A stretch of 64,000 nt of DNA from Micromonospora saelicesensis. Its GTDB lineage: Bacteria > Actinomycetota > Actinomycetes > Mycobacteriales > Micromonosporaceae. The notes beneath the pieces are model-generated. The model did no database searches, was not told where the DNA came from, and was given only the letters and a program-made list of their open reading frames with translations. The translations under genes were made by a program, and so were the position numbers. Positions 44,302 to 52,880 of the stretch are shown piece after piece (position 1 is the first letter of the stretch; each line of letters starts with the position of its first letter). Location of the stretch: assembly GCF_900091575.1 (NCBI RefSeq), contig NZ_FMCR01000001.1:1-64000 (forward strand). The letters are read 5' to 3'.

Positions 44302-45349
44302 AGGCAACCAGCGGGCGTGGCTCCGGAACGGCGCGTAGCGCCTCCAGCGCGGCGATCGCGACGCCTCGGGCACCGGCCATGTCCCGATCCGGTACCAGGG
44401 CGAAGGTGGCCACCGCCGCCTGCTCCTCGCGGAGCACTGTGTGCTCGCGGACCGTCGCCAGGAACCAGTCGCGGAACTCCGGTGCCGCCTCCACCACCCC
44501 GCCTCCGACGAAGTACGCGTGCGGGTCGGTGAAGTTCGCGGCGACGGTGAACAGCCGCCCCAGCGCCATCGCCTGCTGGGTGAAGAGGTCCCGCGCGAGG
44601 GCGTCCTCACGCTCGCCGTACCCCCGGACCAGCTTGGCCGCCCGGGCCACCGGCTCGGCCGCGAGCGGGTGGTCGGGGTACCGGGTCAGCCAGTACGGCA
44701 GCAGGTTGCGTTCGATGCCGGTCAGCGAGGCGACGCTCTCGACATCTCCGGTGAAGCCGCAGGCGCAGGTGGGCTCCGGCTGGCCCGGGCCGAGCAGCCC
44801 GCTGAGCGGGATGTGCACGTGGCCCAACTCCCCCGCCATCCCGGCCGCACCGGCGATCACCCGACCGCTCTCGACCACACCACCGCCCAGGCCGGTGCCG
44901 ACGATCGCGGACACCGACGAGCGGTTCATCGCGTCGGCGCCGAAGTAGACGTGGTGGGCGTAGAGCGCGGCCGCGTTGCCGTCGTTGTGATAGATCACCG
45001 GCAGCCCGAGCCGTCGCTCCAGCGCCCCTCGCACGTCGAAGCCGCGCCAGGCCGGCTCGGAGAAGTTGGTGGAGCCCCGCGATGAGATGACGCCCTCGGC
45101 GCTGGCCGGGCCGGGAGTGTCCAGCCCGACCGCCTGGACCAGGTCACGCGGCACGCCGGTCTGCGCCAAGGCGCCGTCCAGCGCCTGGGCCAACGCCTCG
45201 ATCGCCGCCTCCGGCCCGGCCCGCACCTCGCTGGGGATCTCCAACAGCCCGTCCACCAGGAAGCGGCCGTCCACCGTCAGCACGGTGGCGTTGTTGCTGG
45301 TGCCGCCGTTGTCCAGCCCGACGACCACCGGCACCCCTGCGCTGCCCAC
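44300..45349 (-). CDS. ROK-family sugar kinase or regulator-type protein
   Basis: The 349-residue protein has the ROK/actin-like ATPase fold: VVGLDNGGTSNNATVL phosphate loop, VGLDTPGP, YHNDGNAAALYAHHVYFG with catalytic-type Asp, and SAIVGTGLGGGVV. ROK kinases bind zinc by CxCGxxGCxE; here the motif reads CACGFTGDVES, so the third Cys is Asp. The ExGH element (GELGHVHI) is present. There is no N-terminal HTH, so it is more likely a kinase for glucose-like sugars than a repressor. GTG start at 45349. Confidence 0.88.
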   Translation of the reverse strand: MGSAGVPVVVGLDNGGTSNNATVLTVDGRFLVDGLLEIPSEVRAGPEAAIEALAQALDGALAQTGVPRDLVQAVGLDTPGPASAEGVISSRGSTNFSEPAWRGFDVRGALERRLGLPVIYHNDGNAAALYAHHVYFGADAMNRSSVSAIVGTGLGGGVVESGRVIAGAAGMAGELGHVHIPLSGLLGPGQPEPTCACGFTGDVESVASLTGIERNLLPYWLTRYPDHPLAAEPVARAAKLVRGYGEREDALARDLFTQQAMALGRLFTVAANFTDPHAYFVGGGVVEAAPEFRDWFLATVREHTVLREEQAAVATFALVPDRDMAGARGVAIAALEALRAVPEPRPLVA

Positions 45350-45435
45350 CGAAACCGCCTCCCGCCGTCATGAGTGTGAGCCGAGGCTAGTGCCAACCCC
45401 CCTCCCCCGCCATGCCGGACGGCCGCACCCTCCCC

Positions 45436-45506
45436 GCGATCTTGCACTTACTGTCCCGACACAAGGGGCATCCCACTCATCCCGACAACCGAAACTGCAA
45501 GATCGC
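45436..45506. repeat. Dispersed palindrome GCGATCTTGCA...TGCAAGATCGC (element E4)
   Basis: The 11-base ends (45436-45446 and 45496-45506) are exact complements. The right half GAAACTGCAAGATCG matches E2. The interior contains the direct repeat TCCCGACA (twice). The left flank is C-rich and the right flank has (GGGGT)n up to about 45535. It lies 3' of the methyltransferase gene and 5' of the ROK gene. Confidence 0.85.
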
Positions 45507-45536
45507 GCGGGTGAGGGTGGGGTGGGGTGGGGTGGA

Positions 45537-46322
45537 TCAGGGGCGGCGGGCGAAGACCGCCGTGGCGTCCAGGTCTTCGTCGTGGCGCACGGTTGGCACC
45601 AGGCCGGCCGCGCTGAACGCTTCGCAGAGTGTGTCGACCTGGGTGGTGCCGGCTTCGACCACCAGGTGGCCGCCGGGGGTCAACCACCCGGCGGCGTCGG
45701 CACCGACACGGCGCAACACGGAGAGCCCGTCCGGGCCGCCGTCGAGCGCCACCGGGGCCTCGTGCAGCCGCGCCTCCGGCGGCATCAGCGCGACCGCGTC
45801 GGTCGGCACGTACGGGGCGTTGGCGACCACCAGGTCCAGCCGACCCCGCCACTGCCGGGGCAGCGGCGCGAAGAGGTCGCCCTCGTACACCTCGGCGTCC
45901 AACCCGACGACGTTGCGGCGCGCACACGCCACGGCCGCCGGGTCGATGTCGGCGGCGGCCAGCCAGCGTGGCGCGAGTCGGTGCGCCAGCGCGACGGTGG
46001 TGGCCCCGGATCCGCAGCACAGGTCGACCACGGCCGGAGCCGTGCCGGTCAGTTCGGCCGCCACCTCGACCAGCAGAGCGGTCCGGGCCCGGGGCACGAA
46101 GACGCCCTCGTCGAGGGCTATCCGCCGGCCGCAGAACTCCGCCCAGCCGAGCAGGTACTCCAACGGTTCGCCGGCCACCCGACGGTCGGTCAGGTCGGCC
46201 AACGCCGCCGGACTGCGCGCGGCGGCCAGCAGCAGCTCGGCCTCGTCCTCGGCGTACACGCAGCCGGCGGCCCGCAGCCGGCGTACGAGGGCAGGACGGT
46301 CGGTGGGGAACGGTGGTGCCAT
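45537..46322 (-). CDS. PrmC-related putative protein-(glutamine-N5) methyltransferase
   Basis: The 261-residue SAM methyltransferase resembles PrmC/HemK: GEPLEYLLGWAEFCGRRIAL, VFVPRARTALLVE, motif I VVDLCCGSGATTVALAH (about 98-114). The catalytic NPPY is NAPY (168-171) in VVANAPYVPTDAVALMP, as expected for the actinobacterial PrmC-like subfamily of unknown substrate rather than release-factor PrmC itself. ATG at 46322 has GGAGGA 6 bases upstream, which settles the start. It lies 144 bases after the PLP-enzyme gene. Confidence 0.9.
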   Translation of the reverse strand: MAPPFPTDRPALVRRLRAAGCVYAEDEAELLLAAARSPAALADLTDRRVAGEPLEYLLGWAEFCGRRIALDEGVFVPRARTALLVEVAAELTGTAPAVVDLCCGSGATTVALAHRLAPRWLAAADIDPAAVACARRNVVGLDAEVYEGDLFAPLPRQWRGRLDLVVANAPYVPTDAVALMPPEARLHEAPVALDGGPDGLSVLRRVGADAAGWLTPGGHLVVEAGTTQVDTLCEAFSAAGLVPTVRHDEDLDATAVFARRP

Positions 46323-46466
46323 GGGAATCCTCCGGGAAACGCTCGCCGGCGCTCCCGCTGCCGCTATCGCGGCAGGGACACGGGAGGAAGCGCCGGTCCT
46401 GTCTGTTGGCGGATCGGACTCACCTCCTCCGGTCGCGGCCACCGGTGCGGCCGCCGACACCCTAAC

Positions 46467-47585
46467 TCAGACCGGGCCGGCGGCGGCGAGCGCGGCGGCG
46501 ATGTCGGCCACCAGGTCCGCGGTGTCCTCCGCGCCGCAGGAGAGCCGGACGAAGCCGGGAGCGGTGTCGTCGCCCCACTGCGCCCGCCGGTCCGCAGTGG
46601 TGTGCAGGCCACCGAAGGAGGTCGCCGCCGCCACCAGCCGGGCAGCCTCGACGAATCGGCCCACCCGGTCGGCGTCGCCCAGGTCGAACGAGAGCACCCC
46701 CGGTATCCGGCGCATCTGCGCCGAGGCCACCGCGTACGCCGGGTCGTCCGGCCGTCCCGGCCACCGCAGGCCGGTCACGTCCGGCCGACCGGCGAGCAGG
46801 TCGACGACCGCGGCGGCGTTCGCGCTCTGCCGCGCCAGCCGCAGGTCGAGAGTGGCCAGTGACCGGTGGGCCAGCCAGGCGTCGAACGCGCCCGGAACCG
46901 CCCCGGTGGTGGTACGCCAGGTCGTCACCGCGTCGATCAGCTCGGCGGACCGGCTGGCCAGGTAGCCCAGCAGCAGGTCGGAGTGACCGGTGAGCGCCTT
47001 CGTGCCGGAGGCGACCACCAGGTCGGCACCGAGATCCAGCGGACGCTGACCGAGCGGGGTGGCGGTGGTGTTGTCCACCGCGAGCAACGCGCCGGCGGTG
47101 TGTGCCCGCTCGGCCAGCGCCGCCACGTCGACCACGTCGAGGCCCGGGTTGGCGGGCGTCTCCACCAGCACCAGCCGGACGCCCTCGAACGACGGGTACG
47201 GCCCGACGGTCGGCGCGAACAGCACCCGGACGCCGATCGCCTCCAGCACATCGGTGGCGAACGCCCGGACCGGGAAGTATCCGTCGGTGGGGAGCACCAC
47301 GGTGTCCCCCGGCCGTAGCAGGGTGAGCAGCAGGCCGGTGATGGCCGCCTGACCGGTCGCGAAGACCCGGCAGTCACCGCCCTCCAGCTCGCCCACCGCC
47401 GCCTCCAGCAGCCGCCGGGTCGGGTTGTCGGGGCGGCCGTAGCCGTTCGGCGACGTGCCCTGACCCGCAAACGGATCGAGGTGGTACGGCGCGGCGAAGA
47501 CCGGCCCGGGTAGGAACGGCTCCCCCGGTGCCGGCTCGGGCAGGCCAGCACGTACGCAGCGGGTGCCGTCTCCCCAGTCGCTCAT
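46467..47585 (-). CDS. Cys/Met-metabolism PLP-dependent enzyme (cystathionine gamma-lyase/synthase-like)
   Basis: The 372-residue protein has the fold-type I PLP layout: tetramer-type N-terminus with SPNGYGRPDNPTRRLLEAA, FATGQAAITGLLL, DNTTATPLGQRPLDLGADLV and the PLP lysine Lys196 in SGTKALTGHSDLLLG. The C-terminus holds FVRLSCGAEDTADLVADI. It could act as cystathionine gamma-lyase or -synthase; specificity cannot be read. ATG at 47585 is close (8 bases) to the gpsA stop, so it is probably co-transcribed. Confidence 0.92.
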   Translation of the reverse strand: MSDWGDGTRCVRAGLPEPAPGEPFLPGPVFAAPYHLDPFAGQGTSPNGYGRPDNPTRRLLEAAVGELEGGDCRVFATGQAAITGLLLTLLRPGDTVVLPTDGYFPVRAFATDVLEAIGVRVLFAPTVGPYPSFEGVRLVLVETPANPGLDVVDVAALAERAHTAGALLAVDNTTATPLGQRPLDLGADLVVASGTKALTGHSDLLLGYLASRSAELIDAVTTWRTTTGAVPGAFDAWLAHRSLATLDLRLARQSANAAAVVDLLAGRPDVTGLRWPGRPDDPAYAVASAQMRRIPGVLSFDLGDADRVGRFVEAARLVAAATSFGGLHTTADRRAQWGDDTAPGFVRLSCGAEDTADLVADIAAALAAAGPV

Positions 47586-47593
47586 CGGGTTCC

Positions 47594-48601
47594 TCACTCG
47601 TACGACTCGGGTTTGGCGGTGCGGCTCATCAGGGTCTCCACGGCGAGGCGCGGGTCCATCCCCTCGTGACAGATCCGTTCGACGTGCTCGGTGATCGGCA
47701 TCTCCACGCCGTGCGCCCGGGCCAGGTCGCGGATCGCCAGGCAGCTCTTCACGCCCTCGGCGGTCTGCCGGGTGGCGGCCTGGGCCTGCTCCAGCGTCTC
47801 GCCCCGGCCCAGATGCTCGCCGAAGGTGCGGTTGCGGGCCAGCGGGGACGAGCAGGACGCGACCAGGTCGCCCATGCCGGCGAGGCCGGCGAAGGTGATC
47901 GGGTCCGCGCCGAGCGCCACGCCCAGTCGGGCCGTCTCGGCCAGCCCACGGGTCATCAGCATGGCCCGGGTGTTGTCGCCGAAACCCATCGCGGTGGCGA
48001 TGCCGTACGACAGGGCGATCACGTTCTTGACCGCCCCGCCCAGCTCACAGCCGATCACGTCGTCGTTCGTGTAGGGGCGCAGGTACGGCGTCCGGATCGA
48101 CGACTGGACGAGCGTGGCGCGGGCGCTGTTCGTCCCGGCGACCACTGTCGCGGCCGGCTGCTCGGCGGCGATCTCCGGGGCCAGGTTCGGGCCGGACACG
48201 ACGACCACCCGGTCCGCGGCGACCCCGGCGGTCTCCACGATGACCTCGCTCATCCGCTTGGTGGTGCCCAGCTCGATGCCCTTCATCAGCGACACCAGGG
48301 TGGAGTCCGGGTGCAGGTGCCCGGCCCATTCGGCGAGGTTGCCGCGCAGGGTCTGCGACGGCACGGCCAACACCACCACCTCGGCGCCGGTGATCGCCTC
48401 GGCGGCGTCGGCGGTGGCGGTGACGCGGGCCGGGAGCAGCAGGTCGGGCAGGTACTCCGGATTACGGCGCTCGGTCCGGATGCTCTCGGCGACCGGCGCC
48501 CGGCGGGCCCACACCGTCACGTCCCGCCCCGCATCCGCGAGGATCTTGGCGAACGCGGTGCCCCAGGAACCGGCACCGAGCACCGCGACGTGACCGCTCA
48601 T
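47594..48601 (-). CDS. gpsA: Glycerol-3-phosphate dehydrogenase [NAD(P)+]
   Basis: The 335-residue enzyme reduces dihydroxyacetone phosphate to sn-glycerol 3-phosphate for phospholipids. N-terminal [13 protein letters not shown] binds NAD(P), with [30 protein letters not shown], the catalytic Lys in [13 protein letters not shown] and [23 protein letters not shown]. It lies next to the acyltransferase gene that could use its product. Confidence 0.97.
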   Translation of the reverse strand: MSGHVAVLGAGSWGTAFAKILADAGRDVTVWARRAPVAESIRTERRNPEYLPDLLLPARVTATADAAEAITGAEVVVLAVPSQTLRGNLAEWAGHLHPDSTLVSLMKGIELGTTKRMSEVIVETAGVAADRVVVVSGPNLAPEIAAEQPAATVVAGTNSARATLVQSSIRTPYLRPYTNDDVIGCELGGAVKNVIALSYGIATAMGFGDNTRAMLMTRGLAETARLGVALGADPITFAGLAGMGDLVASCSSPLARNRTFGEHLGRGETLEQAQAATRQTAEGVKSCLAIRDLARAHGVEMPITEHVERICHEGMDPRLAVETLMSRTAKPESYE

Positions 48602-48668
48602 GCCACCGCTCCGCTTCGCTTCGCGGCGGCCTGGACGGCACCGCTGCCGAGCCCGACGATTCGCTCGC

Positions 48669-49406
48669 TCATGCCGCGTCGTCCCGCTGCTCGCGGCCGA
48701 CGGAGGACCGGACCGGTCGCTCCCACAGTGGCGGCGGGGTACCGCCACGGATCTCGGCGAGCATGTCCCGCAGCCGCAACATGATGGTGTCCGTCATCTC
48801 CTCGAGGGTGGCCCGGGTCGGCTGGGCGTCCGCCCACCGGCTCAGGTCGATCGGCTCCCCGGCGGCAACGGTCACCGGGATCCGGGGGCGCAGGCTGACA
48901 CGGGTCGTCCGCGGGTCGAAGATCCGTTCCGGCCCCCACATCACCACCGGTACGACAGGGGCGCCGGTGGCCAGGGCCAGCCGGGCCGCACCGGTCTTGG
49001 CCTTCATCGGCCAGAGCTCCGGCTGTCGCGTGGTGGTGCCCTCAGGGTAGATCACGACCGCGCCGCCCTCGTCGAGCGCGGCGACCAGTGCGTCCAGCGA
49101 ACGGACGGCGTCGACGCTGCCCCGCTCGACCGGGATCTGCCGGCACCGGTGCAGGATCCAGCCGACCACCGGCACCCGGAACACACTGGCCTTGCCCAGG
49201 TACTGCGGCCAGCGCCCGGAGTCGTAGATGAAGTGCGCGGACACCAGCGGGTCGGCGTGGGAGATGTGGTTCGCCACGATGATCACGCCGCCGTCGCGGT
49301 GGAGATGCTCCTGACCACGCCAGGTACGCCGGGTCCAGACGGTCATCACCGGCTTCACCAGCCCCACGGCGAACCGTTGCCAGAACCCCAGCCTCCGCCG
49401 TGCCAC
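48669..49406 (-). CDS. plsC: 1-acyl-sn-glycerol-3-phosphate acyltransferase (PlsC-type)
   Basis: The 245-residue membrane-associated acyltransferase has the NHxxxxD motif in [16 protein letters not shown] (His47, Asp52), the glycerol-phosphate loop [29 protein letters not shown] and [13 protein letters not shown]. It should acylate lysophosphatidic acid. The C-terminus is short and polar. It precedes gpsA by 67 bases and diverges from the F420 gene. The acceptor is inferred from the family only. Confidence 0.92.
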   Translation of the reverse strand: MARRRLGFWQRFAVGLVKPVMTVWTRRTWRGQEHLHRDGGVIIVANHISHADPLVSAHFIYDSGRWPQYLGKASVFRVPVVGWILHRCRQIPVERGSVDAVRSLDALVAALDEGGAVVIYPEGTTTRQPELWPMKAKTGAARLALATGAPVVPVVMWGPERIFDPRTTRVSLRPRIPVTVAAGEPIDLSRWADAQPTRATLEEMTDTIMLRLRDMLAEIRGGTPPPLWERPVRSSVGREQRDDAA

Positions 49407-49534
49407 TGTGCCTCCTCATCGCGCCCCGACCCCGCCGCGAAATCCCGCCCGCGACACCCGCAGCGGAAATCATGCCTGCTCGCCCCCGGTACGGCCAGCG
49501 AGGGGCCCGCCGTCCGGCTGGCAGGATTGCGGAC

Positions 49535-50182
49535 GTGACTCAGCCGAGGTGGGCCGTGGTGGTGCCGGTGAAGCGGCTGGCCGTGGCCAAGAGCCGGCTG
49601 CGGGGCGCGCTGCCCGGCGTACCGCATGAGGAGTTGGCGCTGGCCCTGGCGGCCGACACGCTCCGCGCGGTGCTGGCCTGCCCGGCGGTCGCCGAGGCCC
49701 TGGTGGTGACCGACGACGACCGGGTGGCGGCGGCGGCGCGGGCCGCCGGCGCGCGGGTGCTGCCGGACGAGCCGGACGCCGGCCTCAACGCCGCGTTCCG
49801 GCACGGGGCGGCCAGGGTCCCCGCCGGGTGGGTGGCCGGGATCACCGCGGATGTGCCGGCGCTGCGCCCGGCCGAGTTGGCCGGTGCGCTGCTCGCGGCG
49901 CAGAACGGTCGACCGGGAGTACGCAGGTTCCTGCCGGACGCGCCCGGCGGGGGCACGGTGCTGCTCACCGCCGGCCCGGGTGTGCCGCTGGATCCGCGTT
50001 TCGGGGTGGGCTCGGCGGTCGCGCACGCCGCGAGCGGTGCGCTGCCGCTCGACGGCGACTGGCCCAGCCTGCGCCGGGACGTGGACACCGCCGCGGACCT
50101 GGCCGCCGCCGCCCGGCTCGGGCTGGGGCCGCGCACGGCCGCACTAATGGCCGCCGGTCGCCCCGCCCGCGCCACAGGCTGA
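49535..50182 (+). CDS. cofC: 2-phospho-L-lactate/phosphoenolpyruvate guanylyltransferase (CofC/FbiD)
   Basis: The 215-residue nucleotidyltransferase starts WAVVVPVKRLAVAKSRLRGALP, the CofC/FbiD signature for GTP binding, with ALVVTDDDRVAAAARAAGA, AGITADVPALRPAELAGAL and GGGTVLLTAGPG. It activates PEP or phospholactate for coenzyme F420 synthesis; other fbi genes are not in this window. In M. tuberculosis the same position holds fbiD (Rv2983). GTG at 49535 follows GGAC and no clear ribosome site. Confidence 0.93.
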   Translation: MTQPRWAVVVPVKRLAVAKSRLRGALPGVPHEELALALAADTLRAVLACPAVAEALVVTDDDRVAAAARAAGARVLPDEPDAGLNAAFRHGAARVPAGWVAGITADVPALRPAELAGALLAAQNGRPGVRRFLPDAPGGGTVLLTAGPGVPLDPRFGVGSAVAHAASGALPLDGDWPSLRRDVDTAADLAAAARLGLGPRTAALMAAGRPARATG

Positions 50183-50240
50183 GCCGCCCGGTCGGCTGAG
50201 CCCGCGCCACGGGGTGAACCACCGGGTGTACGGTGCCAGC

Positions 50241-50438
50241 ATGCAGGGCACGGTGGCCAGCTACGACGCGGCGACGCGCAGCGGTGTCCTGCTGCTCGAC
50301 GACGGCACCGAGATGCGTTTCCCCGCCCGGGCCTTCGACGCCTCGGGGCTGCGGCTTCTCCGGCTCGGGCAGCGGGTTCGCATCGACACCGATCCCGACG
50401 GCGAGGTCGTCCGGGTGACATTGCCGACGATGATCTGA
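50241..50438 (+). CDS. Small OB/cold-shock-like protein
   Basis: The 65-residue protein reads MQGTVASYDAATRSGVLLLDDGTEMRF, then ARAFDASGLRLLRLGQRVRIDTD, a pattern like cold-shock/S1 OB folds (beta strands with GTV and a terminal basic strand). Aromatic RNA-binding residues of true cold-shock proteins (FGF, FVH) are missing, so nucleic-acid binding is uncertain. A GTG at 50214 would add nine residues. It stands between cofC and ppk on the same strand. Confidence 0.75.
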   Translation: MQGTVASYDAATRSGVLLLDDGTEMRFPARAFDASGLRLLRLGQRVRIDTDPDGEVVRVTLPTMI

Positions 50439-50452
50439 GCCGGCGAGCCCAA

Positions 50453-50486
50453 GTTCATTTTGCGTTTACCGTAATCGGGTGATTAT
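50453..50486 (+). promoter_or_regulatory. PHO-box-like direct repeat and -10 of ppk
   Basis: GTTCATT-n4-GTTTACC (50453-50459 and 50464-50470) gives the 11-base periodicity of actinobacterial PhoP sites (GTTCACC-n4 units). GATTAT (50481-50486) lies 6 bases before the ppk GTG at 50493, so transcription may start at or next to the start codon. Confidence 0.6.
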
Positions 50487-50492
50487 GAGCGG

Positions 50493-52856
50493 GTGAGCAC
50501 CCCTCGCGAGCAACCGGTCCACCCGCCCGCCACCGACCTCCGCAACGGCTCCCGTACGCGCGGCACCGATGGGCGCTTCCGCCCGTCGCGCGCCGAACGT
50601 GCCGGTGCCGCCCGCGCCGACACGCTCGCCGACGATCCCGGTGCCGCCTCCTCCGGGCTGGACGAGGTCATCGACCCCGCCCCGAAGATCGCAGCGGACG
50701 GCCCGGCCGCCGGTGACGTCCACCAGGTCCTGCCCGACGACCTGCCGACCGGTGCCGCACCGGAGGACGACGACGAGCCGCCGGCGACCCCGCCGCTGCC
50801 GGAGGACCGGTTCCTCAACCGGGAGCTGTCCTGGCTCGACTTCAACGCCCGGGTGCTCACCCTCGCCGAGGACCGGCGCACCCCGCTGCTGGAGCGGGCC
50901 AAGTTCCTGGCCATCTTCGCCAGCAATCTCGACGAGTTCTACATGGTGCGCATCGCCGGGCTGAAGAGGCGGCTCTCCGCCGGCCTGCCGGTGCGCGGCG
51001 GGGACCGGTTGCCCCTGCGTACGCAGTTGGAGCTGATCGCCGAGCGGACCGCCGCGCTGGGCGCTCGGCACGCCGCCTGCTTCGTCGACGACGTGCTGCC
51101 CAAGCTGGCCGACGAGGGCATCCGCATCCTGCGCTGGGGCGAGCTGGGCGACGGCGAACGGGAGCGGCTGCGCACCTACTTCCGGGAACACATCTTTCCG
51201 GTGCTGACCCCGCTCGCGGTGGACCCGGCGCACCCGTTCCCGTACATCTCGGGACGGTCGCTGAACCTGGCGGTGGCGGTTCGTGACCCGGACGGCGGTT
51301 CGGAGCTGTTCGCCCGGGTGAAGGTGCCCAACAACGTCCCCCGCTTCGTCCGGGTGGACCGGGACCAGCCGGGCGTCCGGATGTTGCCGGTGGAGGACCT
51401 GATCTCGGTGCACCTGGGGCAGCTGTTCAGCGGCATGCAGGTGGTCGAGTGCCACCTGTTCCGGGTCACCCGCAACGCCGAGGTGGAGGTCGACGAGGAC
51501 CGCGACGAGGATCTGCTCCAGGCCCTGGAGCGGGAGCTGGCTCGTCGGCGGTTCGGTCCCCCGGTCCGCCTGGAGGTCGCCGCGTCCATCTCCGACCACA
51601 TGTTGGAGCTGCTCGTCCGCGAGCTGGACATGGACGACCAGGACGTGCTGCGGGTGCCCGGCCTGCTGGACCTGTCCGCGTTGTGGCAGGTCTACGGCGA
51701 GGCGGACCGGCCGGACCTGAAGGACCCGCCGTTCGTGCCGGCCACCCATCCCCGGCTCGCCGAGGGCGAGGTACCGCGCAGCGTCTTCTCCACCCTGCGC
51801 GACGGGGACATCCTTGTGCACCACCCGTACCACTCGTTCGCCACCAGCGTGCAGCGCTTCATCGAGCAGGCCGCCGCCGACCCGAACGTGCTGGCCATCA
51901 AGCAGACCCTCTACCGGACCAGCGGCGACTCCCCGATCGTCGACGCGCTCGTCGACGCGGCCGCCGCCGGCAAGCAGGTGGTGGTGCTGGTGGAGGTGAA
52001 GGCCCGCTTCGACGAGGTGGCCAACATCGGCTGGGCCCGCACGTTGGAACGCGCCGGCTGCCACGTGGTGTACGGCCTGGTCGGCTTGAAGACGCACTGC
52101 AAGACCGCGCTGGTGGTCCGGCAGGAGGGCAACCAGATCCGCCGCTACTGCCACATCGGCACCGGCAACTACCACCCGAAGACGGCTCGACTGTACGAGG
52201 ACTTCGGCATGCTCACCGCCGACCCGGAGATCGGCGCCGACCTCACCGACCTGTTCAACGTGCTCACCGGGTACAGCCGGCAGACCGCGTACCGACGGTT
52301 GCTGGTCGCCCCGCAGGGCATCCGCAGCGGCCTCATCGAGCGGATCGAGCGGGAGATCTCACACGTCCGCCTGGGCATGCCCGGCCTGGTCCAGTTCAAG
52401 GTCAACTCCCTGGTCGACGAGGGGGTGACCGACGCGCTGTACCGCGCCTCCCAGGCCGGCGTCCACGTCGACCTGCTCATCCGGGGCATGTGCACGCTGC
52501 GCCCGGGGGTGCCGGGGTTGTCGGAGAACATCCGGGTCCGCTCGATCCTCGGCCGGTTCCTGGAACACTCCCGGGTCTTCCGGTTCGGCAACAACGGCGA
52601 GGCCGAGTTCTGGATGGGCTCGGCCGACCTCATGCACCGCAACCTGGACCGCCGGGTGGAGGCGCTGGTGCAGGTGAGCGACCCGATCGCCCGCGCCGAG
52701 TTGGACCATGTGCTCACCGCCGCGATGAGCCCCGAAGTGGACGCGTTCGAGCTGGCCGGCGACGGGACCTGGACCCGGCGTACCGGCGGTGACAACGCCG
52801 CCCGGGCCCATCTGCAGGAACTGCTGCTGCGCCGCGTCGGTGGCACGGCCAGCTGA
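50493..52856 (+). CDS. ppk: Polyphosphate kinase
   Basis: The 787-residue enzyme polymerises the gamma phosphate of ATP into polyphosphate. After an unusual 100-residue Pro/Ala/Asp-rich N-terminal extension, the core begins at [18 protein letters not shown], with [36 protein letters not shown] strand, [14 protein letters not shown], the phospho-His region [22 protein letters not shown] (catalytic His about 554) and the second His/metal region. It is followed by CYTH-CHAD and Nudix-phosphatase genes; a PHO-box-like repeat precedes it. Confidence 0.97.
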   Translation: MSTPREQPVHPPATDLRNGSRTRGTDGRFRPSRAERAGAARADTLADDPGAASSGLDEVIDPAPKIAADGPAAGDVHQVLPDDLPTGAAPEDDDEPPATPPLPEDRFLNRELSWLDFNARVLTLAEDRRTPLLERAKFLAIFASNLDEFYMVRIAGLKRRLSAGLPVRGGDRLPLRTQLELIAERTAALGARHAACFVDDVLPKLADEGIRILRWGELGDGERERLRTYFREHIFPVLTPLAVDPAHPFPYISGRSLNLAVAVRDPDGGSELFARVKVPNNVPRFVRVDRDQPGVRMLPVEDLISVHLGQLFSGMQVVECHLFRVTRNAEVEVDEDRDEDLLQALERELARRRFGPPVRLEVAASISDHMLELLVRELDMDDQDVLRVPGLLDLSALWQVYGEADRPDLKDPPFVPATHPRLAEGEVPRSVFSTLRDGDILVHHPYHSFATSVQRFIEQAAADPNVLAIKQTLYRTSGDSPIVDALVDAAAAGKQVVVLVEVKARFDEVANIGWARTLERAGCHVVYGLVGLKTHCKTALVVRQEGNQIRRYCHIGTGNYHPKTARLYEDFGMLTADPEIGADLTDLFNVLTGYSRQTAYRRLLVAPQGIRSGLIERIEREISHVRLGMPGLVQFKVNSLVDEGVTDALYRASQAGVHVDLLIRGMCTLRPGVPGLSENIRVRSILGRFLEHSRVFRFGNNGEAEFWMGSADLMHRNLDRRVEALVQVSDPIARAELDHVLTAAMSPEVDAFELAGDGTWTRRTGGDNAARAHLQELLLRRVGGTAS

Positions 52857-52880
52857 CCGCGCAGCGCATAGGCTGAGCTG

